64,000 nt of DNA from JAWWOW01 sp033851265 (GCA_033851265.1 JAWWOW010000012.1:1-64000); one strand, 5' to 3'. Counted from the stretch's first letter, positions 18,505 through 27,419 are shown. Notes: generated by a model not told the origin, from the letters alone. Made by a program: numbers and translations.

Positions 18505-18619
18505 GCGGAATCGTCTTCTTAATTTCGGAATAGTTCCAGCGCGGGGTGGTCTTGTCAAGAGTCGCGGCCCCGGCGAAATCGGCCCTCGCCGACCACCGGG
18601 TCACGCACCGGACCTGGCC

Positions 18620-18647
18620 TTGACAACCCCTGGTCGGGGAGTAGTGT
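18620..18647 (+). promoter_or_regulatory. Promoter for the cyclase-SDR-ADH operon
   Basis: A consensus TTGACA at 18620-18625 and TAGTGT at 18642-18647 with a 16-base spacer. A GATTTCGA copy lies just downstream (18667-18674), where a repressor could block the promoter. The distance to the chosen GTG at 18781 leaves a leader of about 125 bases. Confidence 0.5.
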
Positions 18648-18780
18648 CCTACGCGCTCAGGGAACGGATTTCGAGAAAACGAACCCTTACGGATCAGTCC
18701 TAGATGCAGCACCGGCAGGCAGCGGTACCTCTTGTCAGTTGGCTCCCGAGCGGGTTGGCATCGCGACCCGGAGACGGACT

Positions 18781-19665
18781 GTGATACCCGTGGGTGACAA
18801 CAACTGGGGCCGTTGGGGTCCGCTCGACGAGCTCGGCGCGCTGAACCATGTTGGCCCGGAGCAGGTGCTTCGCGCGGTGCAGCTCGTCGAACACGGGCAG
18901 GTCGTCAGATTGGGGCAGAACCTCGGCCCCGAGACCGCCGTTCCGCATCACCGCAAGAAGGTTGAGCGGTTGATGATGCGCGATGGTGGTGACTACGCAG
19001 CCGGAGCCGGACGCCCGGGCGGGTTTCAGTTCGCCGAGGAGGTGCTCGGGTTCGCCGCGCACACCGGTACGCACATGGATGCGTTGGCGCACGCGTGGTA
19101 CGACGATCAGCTCTACAACGGGTTTCCCTCGTCATCGATCCGCAGCACGACGGGTGCACGCCATTGCGGTGCAGAGAACCTGCGTCCGACGGTCACCAGG
19201 GGCGTGCTCCTGGATGTCGCCAGTGTTCGCACCTCGCCACTGGGGAGTGGTGATGTCGTGACCCTGAAGGACCTTGAGACGGCGGCTGCGAACGCCGGCG
19301 TACAACCGGAAACCGGGGACGTCGTGCTCATTCGCACGGGGTGGTTCGGTCGTCATGCGGGCGACGCGGAGGCTTACCTCGATGGGGAACCCGGGATCGA
19401 CGAGGAAGGCGCAGCTTGGTTTGCGCAGGCTGGGGTTGCGGGGGTTGGCGCCGACAACTACGCGATCGAGGTCCTGCCCTTTCAGTCCGACGACGTCTTT
19501 CCCGTGCACAAGTTGTTGCTCAGAGATTATGGCGTGCCTCTCATCGAAGGTGTCGTCCTGGACGAGCTCGCCGAGGCGGGAGCGACAGCGTTCCTTTTCG
19601 TCGCGGCACCGCTCCCGGTTACCGGCGGGACCGCAGGTCCGGTGTGTCCGGTGGCAGTCCTGTAA
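18781..19665 (+). CDS. PF04199 cyclase-family metal-dependent hydrolase
   Basis: A 294-residue member of the cyclase/kynurenine-formamidase-like family, with the metal motif HTGTHMDALAH at 94-104. The GTG at 18781 is chosen because GGAG lies seven bases upstream; a TTG 42 bases earlier is possible. Family enzymes hydrolyse formamides, lactams or cyclic carbonyl compounds. It heads a rightward unit with an SDR (48 bases downstream) and a zinc alcohol dehydrogenase, opposite a sugar-type transporter operon, so a ring-opening or lactone/amide hydrolysis step in the same pathway is plausible. The substrate is unknown. Confidence 0.85.
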   Translation: MIPVGDNNWGRWGPLDELGALNHVGPEQVLRAVQLVEHGQVVRLGQNLGPETAVPHHRKKVERLMMRDGGDYAAGAGRPGGFQFAEEVLGFAAHTGTHMDALAHAWYDDQLYNGFPSSSIRSTTGARHCGAENLRPTVTRGVLLDVASVRTSPLGSGDVVTLKDLETAAANAGVQPETGDVVLIRTGWFGRHAGDAEAYLDGEPGIDEEGAAWFAQAGVAGVGADNYAIEVLPFQSDDVFPVHKLLLRDYGVPLIEGVVLDELAEAGATAFLFVAAPLPVTGGTAGPVCPVAVL

Positions 19666-19712
19666 CGCATGTACATGCGCCCGAACGTCTCGCAATAGAT
19701 AGAGGAGCGACG

Positions 19713-20480
19713 ATGCAGATCAGCGGCGGGTCGGCTGTGGTCACGGGCGGTGCTTCCGGTCTTGGCCGGGCTGCCGTCGAGCGACTTCACGCGGCCGGAG
19801 CGAAGGTCGTCATCGTGGACCTCGAGAGATCCGCTCCGCAGGCCGAGTTGGTAGTGAAGGAGCTCGGCAAAGACGTGGTCTTTGTTCCCGGTGACGTGAC
19901 CAACTGGGAGGACGTCGCCGCGGCTGTTGCGGCTGCGACGGAGTTGGCCCCCCTGCGGATCGCTGTTGCTGCGGCGGGCATCGCACCGGTGGGGCGACTG
20001 GTCGGCGGTTCGGCTGCCGATCTCGAATCGCACTGGAACGCGACGATCGCGGTCAACCTGTTGGGGACCTTCACTGTCCTTGCTAAAGCCGCCCAAGCGA
20101 TGGCGGACACGCACCCTCAGGACGGTGAGCGGGGTGTCATCGTGTGCACGGCATCCATCGCTGCCTTCGAAGGCCAGATCGGCCAGGTTGCTTATTCGGC
20201 ATCAAAAGCCGGAGTTGCCGGCATGACCCTGCCCGCAGCGCGAGAGCTGGCCAGGCACGCGATCCGCGTGATGTCGATCGCGCCCGGATTGTTCGACACA
20301 CCCATGATGGCCAACGTTTCAGAGGAAGCACGTGCATCGGTGGCGGCGCAGGTGCCCCACCCTGCACGGCTGGGATTTCCGGAGGAGTACGCCGCTCTCG
20401 TGCAGCACATCGTCGAGAACCCCATGCTCAATGGCGAGGTCATTCGCTTGGACGGTGCAATCCGGATGGGCCCACGGTGA
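19713..20480 (+). CDS. SDR, 3-hydroxy-2-methylbutyryl-CoA dehydrogenase-like
   Basis: A 255-residue short-chain dehydrogenase with TGGASGLG at 11-18 and the catalytic set Ser148, Tyr161, Lys165 (YSASKAG). The stretches TASIAAFEGQIGQVAYSASK and RVMSIAPGLFDTP closely resemble the HSD17B10/MHBD subfamily, which oxidises 2-methyl-3-hydroxyacyl-CoA in isoleucine and branched fatty acid breakdown. AGAGGAG lies six bases before the ATG. This fits the racemase and enoyl-CoA hydratase elsewhere in the island. The subfamily call is from remembered sequence resemblance and should be checked by phylogeny. Confidence 0.88.
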   Translation: MQISGGSAVVTGGASGLGRAAVERLHAAGAKVVIVDLERSAPQAELVVKELGKDVVFVPGDVTNWEDVAAAVAAATELAPLRIAVAAAGIAPVGRLVGGSAADLESHWNATIAVNLLGTFTVLAKAAQAMADTHPQDGERGVIVCTASIAAFEGQIGQVAYSASKAGVAGMTLPAARELARHAIRVMSIAPGLFDTPMMANVSEEARASVAAQVPHPARLGFPEEYAALVQHIVENPMLNGEVIRLDGAIRMGPR

Positions 20481-20505
20481 GCAGCGCTACGGAAGCGGAG
20501 TCGTC

Positions 20506-21480
20506 ATGAAGGCATGGCAGTTCACGGACGTCGGAAAGCCGCTTGCCCTCAACGAGATCCCGGACCCCGAGCCGAATGCAGACGAGATCGTCATTGACAT
20601 CAAGGCGTCCGGTATTTGCCACAGCGACGTCGGCTTTCTCGACGGCAGCCTGAGCTACCTCCTGCCGTTCAGTCCGTTCACGCTCGGCCACGAGATCGTC
20701 GGATTCGTCGCGGAGGTGGGTTCGGACGTCACGAAGTTCGCTGTTGGAGACGCGGTTGTCGTCCCGGCCGCGATCGAGGGTCCCGGCTGCTCATTGAATG
20801 GCGGCTTCGCGGCGAAGGTCACGGTGCCGGAGCGCCTCGTGATCGCGATGCCCGAGGGCATCCCGTGGGATCAGGCCGCCACGGCGACCGACGCCGGGCT
20901 CACGTCGTACCACGCGATGATCGTGCGGGGAGGCGCACAGGCCGGTTCGAAAGTCGGTGTCATCGGTTTCGGTGGCCTCGGCTCGCTGGGCGCTCAAGTC
21001 GCGTTGGCGGTCGGTGCCGAGGTCTACGTCGCGGAGATCAACGAGACAGTGCACGACTATGCGCGCAACATTGGCGTCACGGACGTCTCGACGAGCATCA
21101 CGCATTTCGCTGACAAGGACCTCGACGTCATCGTCGACTACGCCGGCTTCGGCACCACGACGGCAGAAGCCGTCGACACCGTCCGCCCAGGTATTGCGAG
21201 GCGCGGCGAGTCGACCGAACGTCCGGGCGGTCGCGTCGTGCTCGTGGGCCTGCCTGTCCAAATGGGAACGATCGACCTCCACACCCTCATCCTCAACGAG
21301 GTCGAGCTCCATGGTTCACAATCTGGGACTCTCGAGGATTGCGAAGCCGTCCTCAAGCTCATGGCTGACGGCAAGGTCGCTTCACGAATCACACAGATCG
21401 GTTTCGACGACATCGGTGAAGGCGTCACGATGCTCGAACGCGGCGAGGTCGTCGGCCGCCTTGTGGCAATACTCGACTAG
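20506..21480 (+). CDS. Zinc-type alcohol dehydrogenase (MDR superfamily), short form
   Basis: A 324-residue medium-chain dehydrogenase with the catalytic-zinc segments GICHSDVGF (about 36-44) and GHEIVGFV, and the coenzyme-binding VIGFGGLGSLGAQVA. The four-cysteine structural-zinc loop is missing: only one Cys remains in the corresponding stretch AIEGPGCSLNGG, which explains the short length compared with 340-380 residues. GGAG lies six bases before the ATG. It follows the SDR by 25 bases and probably oxidises an alcohol to an aldehyde or ketone in the same pathway. Confidence 0.88.
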   Translation: MKAWQFTDVGKPLALNEIPDPEPNADEIVIDIKASGICHSDVGFLDGSLSYLLPFSPFTLGHEIVGFVAEVGSDVTKFAVGDAVVVPAAIEGPGCSLNGGFAAKVTVPERLVIAMPEGIPWDQAATATDAGLTSYHAMIVRGGAQAGSKVGVIGFGGLGSLGAQVALAVGAEVYVAEINETVHDYARNIGVTDVSTSITHFADKDLDVIVDYAGFGTTTAEAVDTVRPGIARRGESTERPGGRVVLVGLPVQMGTIDLHTLILNEVELHGSQSGTLEDCEAVLKLMADGKVASRITQIGFDDIGEGVTMLERGEVVGRLVAILD

Positions 21481-21495
21481 CTGCTTCGACCAGAC

Positions 21496-22287
21496 TCAGG
21501 AACCTGCACCACGGAAGACCGCTTCGCGTCGTTCGATGAAGCTGTTGACACCCTCTGCGGCATCCGCGCTCGCGAGGATCGTTGGCAGTGTCGCCTTGAG
21601 GTGCTGCACTGCGGCTGCGGGTCCTTGAGCGCGTGCGATCCGCGCGTTGGCGAGCGTGGCTTGTACGCCGAGAGGTGCCTGTCGCGCGATCAGCTGCGCG
21701 ATGTCAGCGGCCCGCTCGAGATGCTTGCCGGCGGGAACGACCTCTTGCACGAGGCCAATGCGCAGCGCCTCCTCGGCACCGAACGCTTCCGCGGTGAGGA
21801 GGAACCGCATGGCGTTGCCCCAGCCCAAGGCCGCGGGTGCACGGAACGTCGCGCCACCGAACGGCATGATGCCGCGCCCGATCTCCAGTTGACGAAAGCG
21901 CACGTCGTCGGCGGCAACCACGATGTCGGCGGCCAGCGCCAACTCGATGCTCAGTGTCATCGCGATGCCGTTGACGGCCATGACGACAGGTTTCGGCACG
22001 GGGTCTCGCCACACACCCCACGGGTCGTACTTGTGCGCACCCGACAGTGCTTCTGGGCCTTGCTCGATGACGACCGGACCCACCTCGGCTAGATCGAGAC
22101 CGGCCGAGAAGTGCTCGCCATGGGCGAAAACCACACCGACCCACAGCGCGTCGTCATCGCCGAGCAACTCGTACGCCGCGCCCAGCTCATCGATCGTCGC
22201 CAGGTCGAAGGCATTGCGCTTCTCCGGACGGTTGACGCCCATGAGCAAAACGTGTCCATCACGCTCGACGGTGATTCGATCGGTCAT
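21496..22287 (-). CDS. Enoyl-CoA hydratase/isomerase (crotonase) family protein
   Basis: A 263-residue crotonase-fold enzyme. AGGAGGG a few bases before the ATG at 22285-22287 fixes the start. Oxyanion-hole segments HGEHFSAGLDLAEV (about 70-83) and the second stretch GRGIMPFGGATFRAPAALGWG (within 125-150) are present. The usual second catalytic Glu of true hydratases is not evident, so isomerase, hydrolase or dehydratase activity on an acyl-CoA is possible. It converges on the alcohol dehydrogenase with only 15 bases between stops. Confidence 0.87.
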   Translation of the reverse strand: MTDRITVERDGHVLLMGVNRPEKRNAFDLATIDELGAAYELLGDDDALWVGVVFAHGEHFSAGLDLAEVGPVVIEQGPEALSGAHKYDPWGVWRDPVPKPVVMAVNGIAMTLSIELALAADIVVAADDVRFRQLEIGRGIMPFGGATFRAPAALGWGNAMRFLLTAEAFGAEEALRIGLVQEVVPAGKHLERAADIAQLIARQAPLGVQATLANARIARAQGPAAAVQHLKATLPTILASADAAEGVNSFIERREAVFRGAGS

Positions 22288-22472
22288 CTGTCCCTCCTGA
22301 ACGCCGCGCCCATCATGCTCGACCGGGTCACAGCGAGGTCTAACCGCATGGGGGCTGGCGCACGGCGGGTTCATGCCGGATGCTGGAGGAGCCGGCTCAG
22401 TCCCGGCAGTGAGTGGGTGCGGACCATGCCGCCCGCAATGGAACTTCCTGTTATCGACGTCTCGACGCACAT

Positions 22473-23177
22473 ATGAGTTCGCGCGCGCCTCGGGCGCGCG
22501 TCGTACCTCATCTGCATCGGCCTGTCCTCGGTGATGGCCTGCGTCCGCGCCAAGTCGTGACGCGCCACGTCATCCCGCGTGTGGTTGAGGCGACGCTCAT
22601 CCCGTCTGGCATCTTCTACGTGGTCTGGCACTTCCTGGGTGCCTGGCCAGCGCTGGGCGCGGCACTTGTGTACGCCGGCGGTCTCATCGCTCGTCGGCTG
22701 GCGCGTGGGCGTCCGGTCCCGGCGCTCGTGGTCATCGCGATGATCGGTCTCACCTTGCGCACGCTGATCACGGTGGGCACGGGCAGCACATTCATCTACT
22801 TCCTTGGACCGGTGCTGGGTACGGCGATCATCTCCGCGACGTTCTTCGTCTCGGTGCTTGTCGGACGTCCGCTGGTGAACCGGCTCGCCGCGGATTTCTG
22901 TCCGCTGACCGACGAAGCGCATAACCGCCACGGCGTACAACAGCTCTTCCGCAACCTCACCCTCTTCTGGTCAGCCGTGTTGTTGACGCACGCGACCATC
23001 ACGTTGACATTGCTGCTGACGGTCTCCGTCGACACCTTTGTCATGGTGAAGACCATGACCGGTCCTGGGTTGACGTGTCTCGCAGTCACCTTGACCGTGC
23101 TCTGGTCGATCCGGGTGGCGAGACGCGAAGGCATCACGGGTCCGAGCCGGCGGACGCTCGCGCGAGCAATCGCTTAG
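22473..23177 (+). CDS. VC0807/DUF3159-like integral membrane protein
   Basis: A 234-residue protein with about six hydrophobic segments between residues 40 and 215 and a basic N-terminus (RAPRARVV). It resembles the VC0807 group related to intracellular septation protein A, whose role is unclear. The ATG at 22473 is preceded by a 12-codon reading frame ending in the same place. The gene stands alone, divergent from the enoyl-CoA hydratase, with 185 bases between. I do not assign a function. Confidence 0.7.
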   Translation: MSSRAPRARVVPHLHRPVLGDGLRPRQVVTRHVIPRVVEATLIPSGIFYVVWHFLGAWPALGAALVYAGGLIARRLARGRPVPALVVIAMIGLTLRTLITVGTGSTFIYFLGPVLGTAIISATFFVSVLVGRPLVNRLAADFCPLTDEAHNRHGVQQLFRNLTLFWSAVLLTHATITLTLLLTVSVDTFVMVKTMTGPGLTCLAVTLTVLWSIRVARREGITGPSRRTLARAIA

Positions 23178-23227
23178 CCCGCGGCGCGTCGTTTCGTGCT
23201 GACCCACAAGTGGGGCACGCTGTTTCG

Positions 23228-23566
23228 ATGCCTGGACCACGTCGCCTGACGCCACGCGACCGTCGCGCCGTGATGTGCGGCAGTGTCGGCGCCCTGGCCG
23301 CGTGCTGGCTGGCTGGTGCGGTTTTCCTTGCGACGGGAACCGTGCTCGTGAGTGGCATCTGCGTCCGCGGTGATGCGCAATGCAACACACCCGCTGGACT
23401 CTCACCACTGGTCGGGCACGTGTTGCAAGTCCTCGGCTGGGTGCTCATCCTCGCCGGGCCGCTGCTCGCGGCAGCGACCTACCGCAAGCTGCACCGCAGC
23501 TGGCTCGGCAGGCGGGTAGTCAGCCGCTTGATGCCGTGGCCGCTGCAACCGCGGCGACGTAATTGA
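23228..23566 (+). CDS. Small predicted membrane protein
   Basis: A 112-residue reading frame with two hydrophobic segments (about 17-39 and 62-82) separated by a short loop holding two Cys (GICVRGDAQCN), which may form a disulfide outside the membrane, and a basic C-terminal tail. Codon use matches its neighbours. No strong ribosome-binding site precedes the ATG. I do not recognise a family. It lies between the VC0807-like gene and the oxidoreductase on the same strand. Confidence 0.55.
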   Translation: MPGPRRLTPRDRRAVMCGSVGALAACWLAGAVFLATGTVLVSGICVRGDAQCNTPAGLSPLVGHVLQVLGWVLILAGPLLAAATYRKLHRSWLGRRVVSRLMPWPLQPRRRN

Positions 23567-23596
23567 AGCGGCTCACCTGCCTCGCTCCGGACTAGC

Positions 23597-24748
23597 GTGT
23601 CGAGCGTGATGTACGACGTAGCAGTGGTCGGCGCCGGTATTCACGGCGCAAGCGCCGCGTATCACCTTGCTCGCGCAGGGCACACCGTCATCGTCGTCGA
23701 GCGCAGCTATCCAGCGAGTGGGCCAACCGGCCGGTCCAGCGCGATCTGTCGGGCGTACTACACGAATCCCTTCCTCGCGGCCGTCGCTCGTGAGGCGCTT
23801 GCGTGGATGGCGGAGTTCCCGTCGAGCCTCGGCGGCGAGTCCGGCTTCCATGCGACCGGTGCGCTGTACATCCATCCGCCGGCGGACATCACCGACGTCG
23901 AGGCGGTCACGTCGTCGCTCAACGCCGATGGTGCGCTGATCGACCTGCTGGATCATGCCGACCTGTCCCACCGTGTCCCAGGGATCAGCCTCGACGGCGT
24001 GGGGGTCGGCGTATGGGAACACGGCGCCGGTCATGCAGACCCTGTCTTGACGACTACGACGATGCTCGATGCAGCGCGGAAGCTCGGCGCGACGCTGCGC
24101 ATCCGCACCGAGGTTGGTGGCATCGTGCCCGACGACCAGCGGGTCAAGCTGGCCACGCCCGGCGAGACGATCACGGCCCGGCGCGTGCTACTGGCGATGG
24201 GTCCATGGACACGGCCAACCGTCCAGTCACTCGGTGTCGAGCTCCCATTGCGGGTGGAGCGACACGTTGTTGGCGCGTATGCCTGTGGTGACAGCACACC
24301 GTCCTTCGTGATGGCCGACCTGGCCGCCGGCTTCTATGGCAAGCCCGAGCATGGTGGCCAGTACTTGCTCGGTTGGTTGCATCCGGCGGCTGAGGTCGAT
24401 CCAGCGGACTACTCGGAGCGGGTCAGCGACGCCGAATCACTGGCATTGCTGACCGCCGCGGTGAGCCGACTTCCGTTTCTCGAGTCGGCCGCTCCCCGTG
24501 GTGGTTGGGCGGGGTTGTATGACGTCAGCCCTGACTGGCAGCCCGTCATCGGCGAAGTCGCGCCCGGAGTGTTCGTGCACGCGGGTAGCAGCGGGCACGG
24601 CTTCAAGCTCGCACCTGTGCTTGGACGGTATGTCGCCGCGCTTGTTTCAGGTGAGCACGTGTCCGAGCTGGATCAGTTCAGCCCGCAGCGATTCGCAAGC
24701 GGAGCGACGGTGCCAGCCGGTTTCGGCGACATCCGCATCATCGGCTGA
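23597..24748 (+). CDS. FAD-dependent DAO-family oxidoreductase
   Basis: A 383-residue flavoprotein with the N-terminal dinucleotide-binding motif VVGAGIHGASAAYHLARAG and the C-terminal family motif HAGSSGHGFKLAP. These are shared by sarcosine oxidase, glycine oxidase and related amine or amino-acid oxidoreductases. The start may be GTG 23597, GTG 23606 or ATG 23609; no ribosome-binding site decides. It overlaps the convergent hydrolase by 11 bases at the stops. Nearby is a D-aminoacylase-type amidohydrolase, so a role in amino-acid or N-methylated amine use is possible but unproven. Confidence 0.85.
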   Translation: MSSVMYDVAVVGAGIHGASAAYHLARAGHTVIVVERSYPASGPTGRSSAICRAYYTNPFLAAVAREALAWMAEFPSSLGGESGFHATGALYIHPPADITDVEAVTSSLNADGALIDLLDHADLSHRVPGISLDGVGVGVWEHGAGHADPVLTTTTMLDAARKLGATLRIRTEVGGIVPDDQRVKLATPGETITARRVLLAMGPWTRPTVQSLGVELPLRVERHVVGAYACGDSTPSFVMADLAAGFYGKPEHGGQYLLGWLHPAAEVDPADYSERVSDAESLALLTAAVSRLPFLESAAPRGGWAGLYDVSPDWQPVIGEVAPGVFVHAGSSGHGFKLAPVLGRYVAALVSGEHVSELDQFSPQRFASGATVPAGFGDIRIIG

Positions 24749-25640
24749 CGACGAGCCGTAACCAGTCGCTGATCTGCTCGGCCGTCCAGTCGGGCATCTC
24801 CATCTGGGGCACATGCCCACAATCATCAGCGATCCTCAGGTGCCACGACGGGTTGGTCTTCACTGCCGCGCGGGCCGACTGCAGCGGGACCAGCCGGTCT
24901 TTGGCGCCGTGCAGCAACAGGACCGGAGCCGTGATCCGCGCCATGTCTGCACGGATGCGCTTGGGTCGTGCCAACAGGCGCACAAGTGAGCGGGACGCAG
25001 CGAGGAATTCTTTGACTGCGTCGGGACGTCGCGCGCGTTCCGCGGCGAAGTGCTCGGCGATCTCGATGACGTGTGCCGGCACCCGGTCGGGGTCAACGCA
25101 GCACAGTGCGAGGGTCTGGCGGACGATCGTGCGCGGTGCGAGCTTGTAGTTGCGGGCGATCGCGAGTTCGCCGGCGTACGGAATGGACATCAGCGCGAAG
25201 TTCCGTGCCACCACTAGGTCGATCGGGGTGAGCGGCGCGCGTGGCAGGGCCGGGTCCACGAGGACGACACCCCTGACCTGTTCCCTGTTGCGTGCCGCTT
25301 CCATGATGGAGATGAGCCCGCCCATCGAGTTGCCGACGAGCACGACGGGCTCGTCGACCACCTCGGTGAGGAATCGATGCAGTAGCCGGCGGTTCGCGAT
25401 GACGGTGGTGGAGCGTCCCTGCGCGGGGCTGCGTCCATGACCAGCGAGGTCGGGTGCGATGAAACGCGCGTGCTGAGTCAGCTGCGGGGCGACGGCTGCC
25501 CAGTTCCAACAGGCGCCGCCGAGACCATGGACGCCGACGATCAGCGGCCCGTCCGCAGGCCCACCGAAGTCGAGGTAATGCAGCGGTCCGTCCAGCTCTG
25601 CAAAGCGCGACTCAGCGAGTTGGGCGAGGTCAAGGCTCAC
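24738..25640 (-). CDS. Alpha/beta hydrolase
   Basis: A 300-residue alpha/beta hydrolase with the oxyanion segment VHGLGGACWNW, nucleophile elbow GNSMGGL and catalytic His in DCGHVPQME near the C-terminus. The GTG at 25638-25640 gives the natural N-terminus VSLDLAQLAESRF; the open frame continues upstream into the divergent amidohydrolase gene but that part is antisense and rejected. Substrate unknown. It is divergent from the amidohydrolase, with 63 bases for two promoters. Confidence 0.85.
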   Translation of the reverse strand: MSLDLAQLAESRFAELDGPLHYLDFGGPADGPLIVGVHGLGGACWNWAAVAPQLTQHARFIAPDLAGHGRSPAQGRSTTVIANRRLLHRFLTEVVDEPVVLVGNSMGGLISIMEAARNREQVRGVVLVDPALPRAPLTPIDLVVARNFALMSIPYAGELAIARNYKLAPRTIVRQTLALCCVDPDRVPAHVIEIAEHFAAERARRPDAVKEFLAASRSLVRLLARPKRIRADMARITAPVLLLHGAKDRLVPLQSARAAVKTNPSWHLRIADDCGHVPQMEMPDWTAEQISDWLRLVVSR

Positions 25641-25703
25641 CGGCCCAGGATCACATATCTGGCGGCATACTGCTCCTTGTCCCTGCGAGGAGGGGAGCGT
25701 TTC

Positions 25704-27419
25704 GTGCACGACCTCGTGATCCGCGGCGGCACGGTCGTCGATGGCACTGGTGCGCCACGTCGCACAGCTGACGTCGCAATCAATGACGGCGTCGTTGTCG
25801 ATGTCGGCCGCATCGATGGCTTGGCGACGCGAGAAATCGATGCAGACGGCGCCCTGGTCACGCCTGGGTTCGTCGATATCCATACGCACTACGACGGGCA
25901 GATCACCTGGGACCCGCTGCTGACACCGTCGTGCTGGCACGGAGTCACGACCGTCGTCATGGGCAACTGCGGCGTGGGCTTCGCCCCGGTTCGACCTGAT
26001 CGGCACGAATGGCTGATCGGTCTGATGGAGGGCGTCGAGGACATCCCCGGAGCGGCGCTGTCGGCGGGTATCCGCTGGGGATGGGAGAGCTTCCCGGAGT
26101 TTCTCGATGCGGTGGACGCCGTGCCCAAGTCGATCGACATTGGCGCGCAGGTTCCCCATGGCGCCGTACGCGCCTATGTCATGGGTGATCGAGGGGCCCA
26201 AAACGAGTCGGCGACCGCAGCCGACATCACCGCCATGGCCGAGATCGTGCGCGCTGGCCTTCAGGCCGGAGCTCTCGGGTTCTCGACGTCGCGGACGTTG
26301 GCTCATCGCGCGATCGACGGCGAGCCGGTGCCGGGCACGTTCGCTGCCGAAGATGAGCTGTTCGGTATCGGATCCGCGCTGGGTGACCTTGGCACGGGTG
26401 TCTTCGAGCTTGCGCCGGCCGGTGCCCTCGGGGAAGACCTGGCTGCGCCGGAGAAGGAGATGTCGTGGATGCGGCGGCTGGCGGCGTCCATCAACCGGCC
26501 GGTCACCTTCGCTCTCAACCAGAACAACAACGACCCTGACGCGTGGCGCAAGATGCTCGACCTTGCCGCTGAGGCCGCGTCCGACGGAATCCCCGTGCGT
26601 CCGCAGGTGCACGGGCGCACCGTCTCGTTGTTGCTCGGGATGCAGACGTTCCACCCGCTCAACTTCACACCGACCTGGGCAGAGATCGGGTTGTTGCCAC
26701 TGCCCGAGCAGGTCGCGCGGATGCGGGACCCGTCGGTGCGTGACCGGTTGCTGGCCGACATGGCCACGCTCGAGCACGACCCGATCATCAACGGCTTCAT
26801 GCATCCGTCGAGGATCTTCCAGCTCGGCGACCCGCCCGACTACGAACCGCCTAGCGGTGCCAGCGTCACGGCGGTGGCGGCGCGCGAGGGCCGTTCACCC
26901 TGGGATGTGTTGTACGACCTCTTGCTCCTGGACGAGGGACGCGAGCTGCTCAACGCGCCGCTGCTCAATTACTCCGACGGCAATCTGGATGCCGCGCGAG
27001 AGATGCTCGTGCATCCGACGACGGTCTTCGGCCTCGGCGATGGTGGCGCTCACGCGGGCCAGACCTGCGATGCCAGTACGACGACATTCCTACTGTCCTA
27101 CTGGGCACGGGACCGCGAGCAGGGACGTCTGTCGGTCGAGGAGGCGGTGCGCAAGCTGACGAGTGCGACCGCAGATGTCTACGGGTTGGGAGACCGCGGT
27201 CGGCTTACCCCGGGTGCGAAGGCCGACATCAACATCATCGACTTCGAACGGCTGCAGCTTCGGCGTCCAGAGCTCGTCGCCGACCTGCCGGGCGGTGCCA
27301 AACGGCTCATCCAGCGCAGTGATGGGTACGTCGCGACGATCAACCGCGGCGCGATCACATTCGAGGCGGGCGAAGACACCGGTGAGCGGCCAGGAGTTTT
27401 GGTCCGTGGCGCGCGCTGA
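25704..27419 (+). CDS. N-acyl-D-amino-acid deacylase-type amidohydrolase
   Basis: A 571-residue amidohydrolase-superfamily enzyme with the metal motif GFVDIHTHYDGQITWDP (about 54-70), the segment WHGVTTVVMGNCGVGFAPV (about 75-93), where a Cys is a metal ligand in D-aminoacylases, and a C-terminal GDGGAHAGQTCD. The GTG at 25704 has AGGAGGGG about nine bases upstream. The family hydrolyses N-acyl-D-amino acids and related amides or hydantoin-like rings in the cytoplasm. CoA-transferase genes follow 42 bases later, so it may feed that pathway. Confidence 0.88.
   Translation: MHDLVIRGGTVVDGTGAPRRTADVAINDGVVVDVGRIDGLATREIDADGALVTPGFVDIHTHYDGQITWDPLLTPSCWHGVTTVVMGNCGVGFAPVRPDRHEWLIGLMEGVEDIPGAALSAGIRWGWESFPEFLDAVDAVPKSIDIGAQVPHGAVRAYVMGDRGAQNESATAADITAMAEIVRAGLQAGALGFSTSRTLAHRAIDGEPVPGTFAAEDELFGIGSALGDLGTGVFELAPAGALGEDLAAPEKEMSWMRRLAASINRPVTFALNQNNNDPDAWRKMLDLAAEAASDGIPVRPQVHGRTVSLLLGMQTFHPLNFTPTWAEIGLLPLPEQVARMRDPSVRDRLLADMATLEHDPIINGFMHPSRIFQLGDPPDYEPPSGASVTAVAAREGRSPWDVLYDLLLLDEGRELLNAPLLNYSDGNLDAAREMLVHPTTVFGLGDGGAHAGQTCDASTTTFLLSYWARDREQGRLSVEEAVRKLTSATADVYGLGDRGRLTPGAKADINIIDFERLQLRRPELVADLPGGAKRLIQRSDGYVATINRGAITFEAGEDTGERPGVLVRGAR

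Larger units (their letters stand above)
18380..18780. other. Divergent promoter region, no gene seen
   Basis: About 400 bases between the leftward isomerase operon and the rightward cyclase operon. I see no convincing coding sequence. It holds a rightward promoter (18620-18647), a leftward TTGACA at about 18552-18557 (minus strand) with a poor -10 match, a perfect palindrome ATTTCGAAAT (18495-18504), the inverted repeat GGAA-TAG-TTCC near 18529-18539, and two GATTTCGA copies. The density of AT-rich symmetric sites suggests a regulator-binding region shared by both operons. Confidence 0.6.

Noticed and set aside
18739..18780. TTG start extending the cyclase protein by 14 residues
   Set aside because: GTG 18781 has GGAG at good spacing and the extension is not family-like.
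25641..26804. Upstream extension of the alpha/beta hydrolase frame (688 codons in total)
   Set aside because: It is antisense to the well-supported amidohydrolase gene, and the hydrolase domain begins naturally at GTG 25640.
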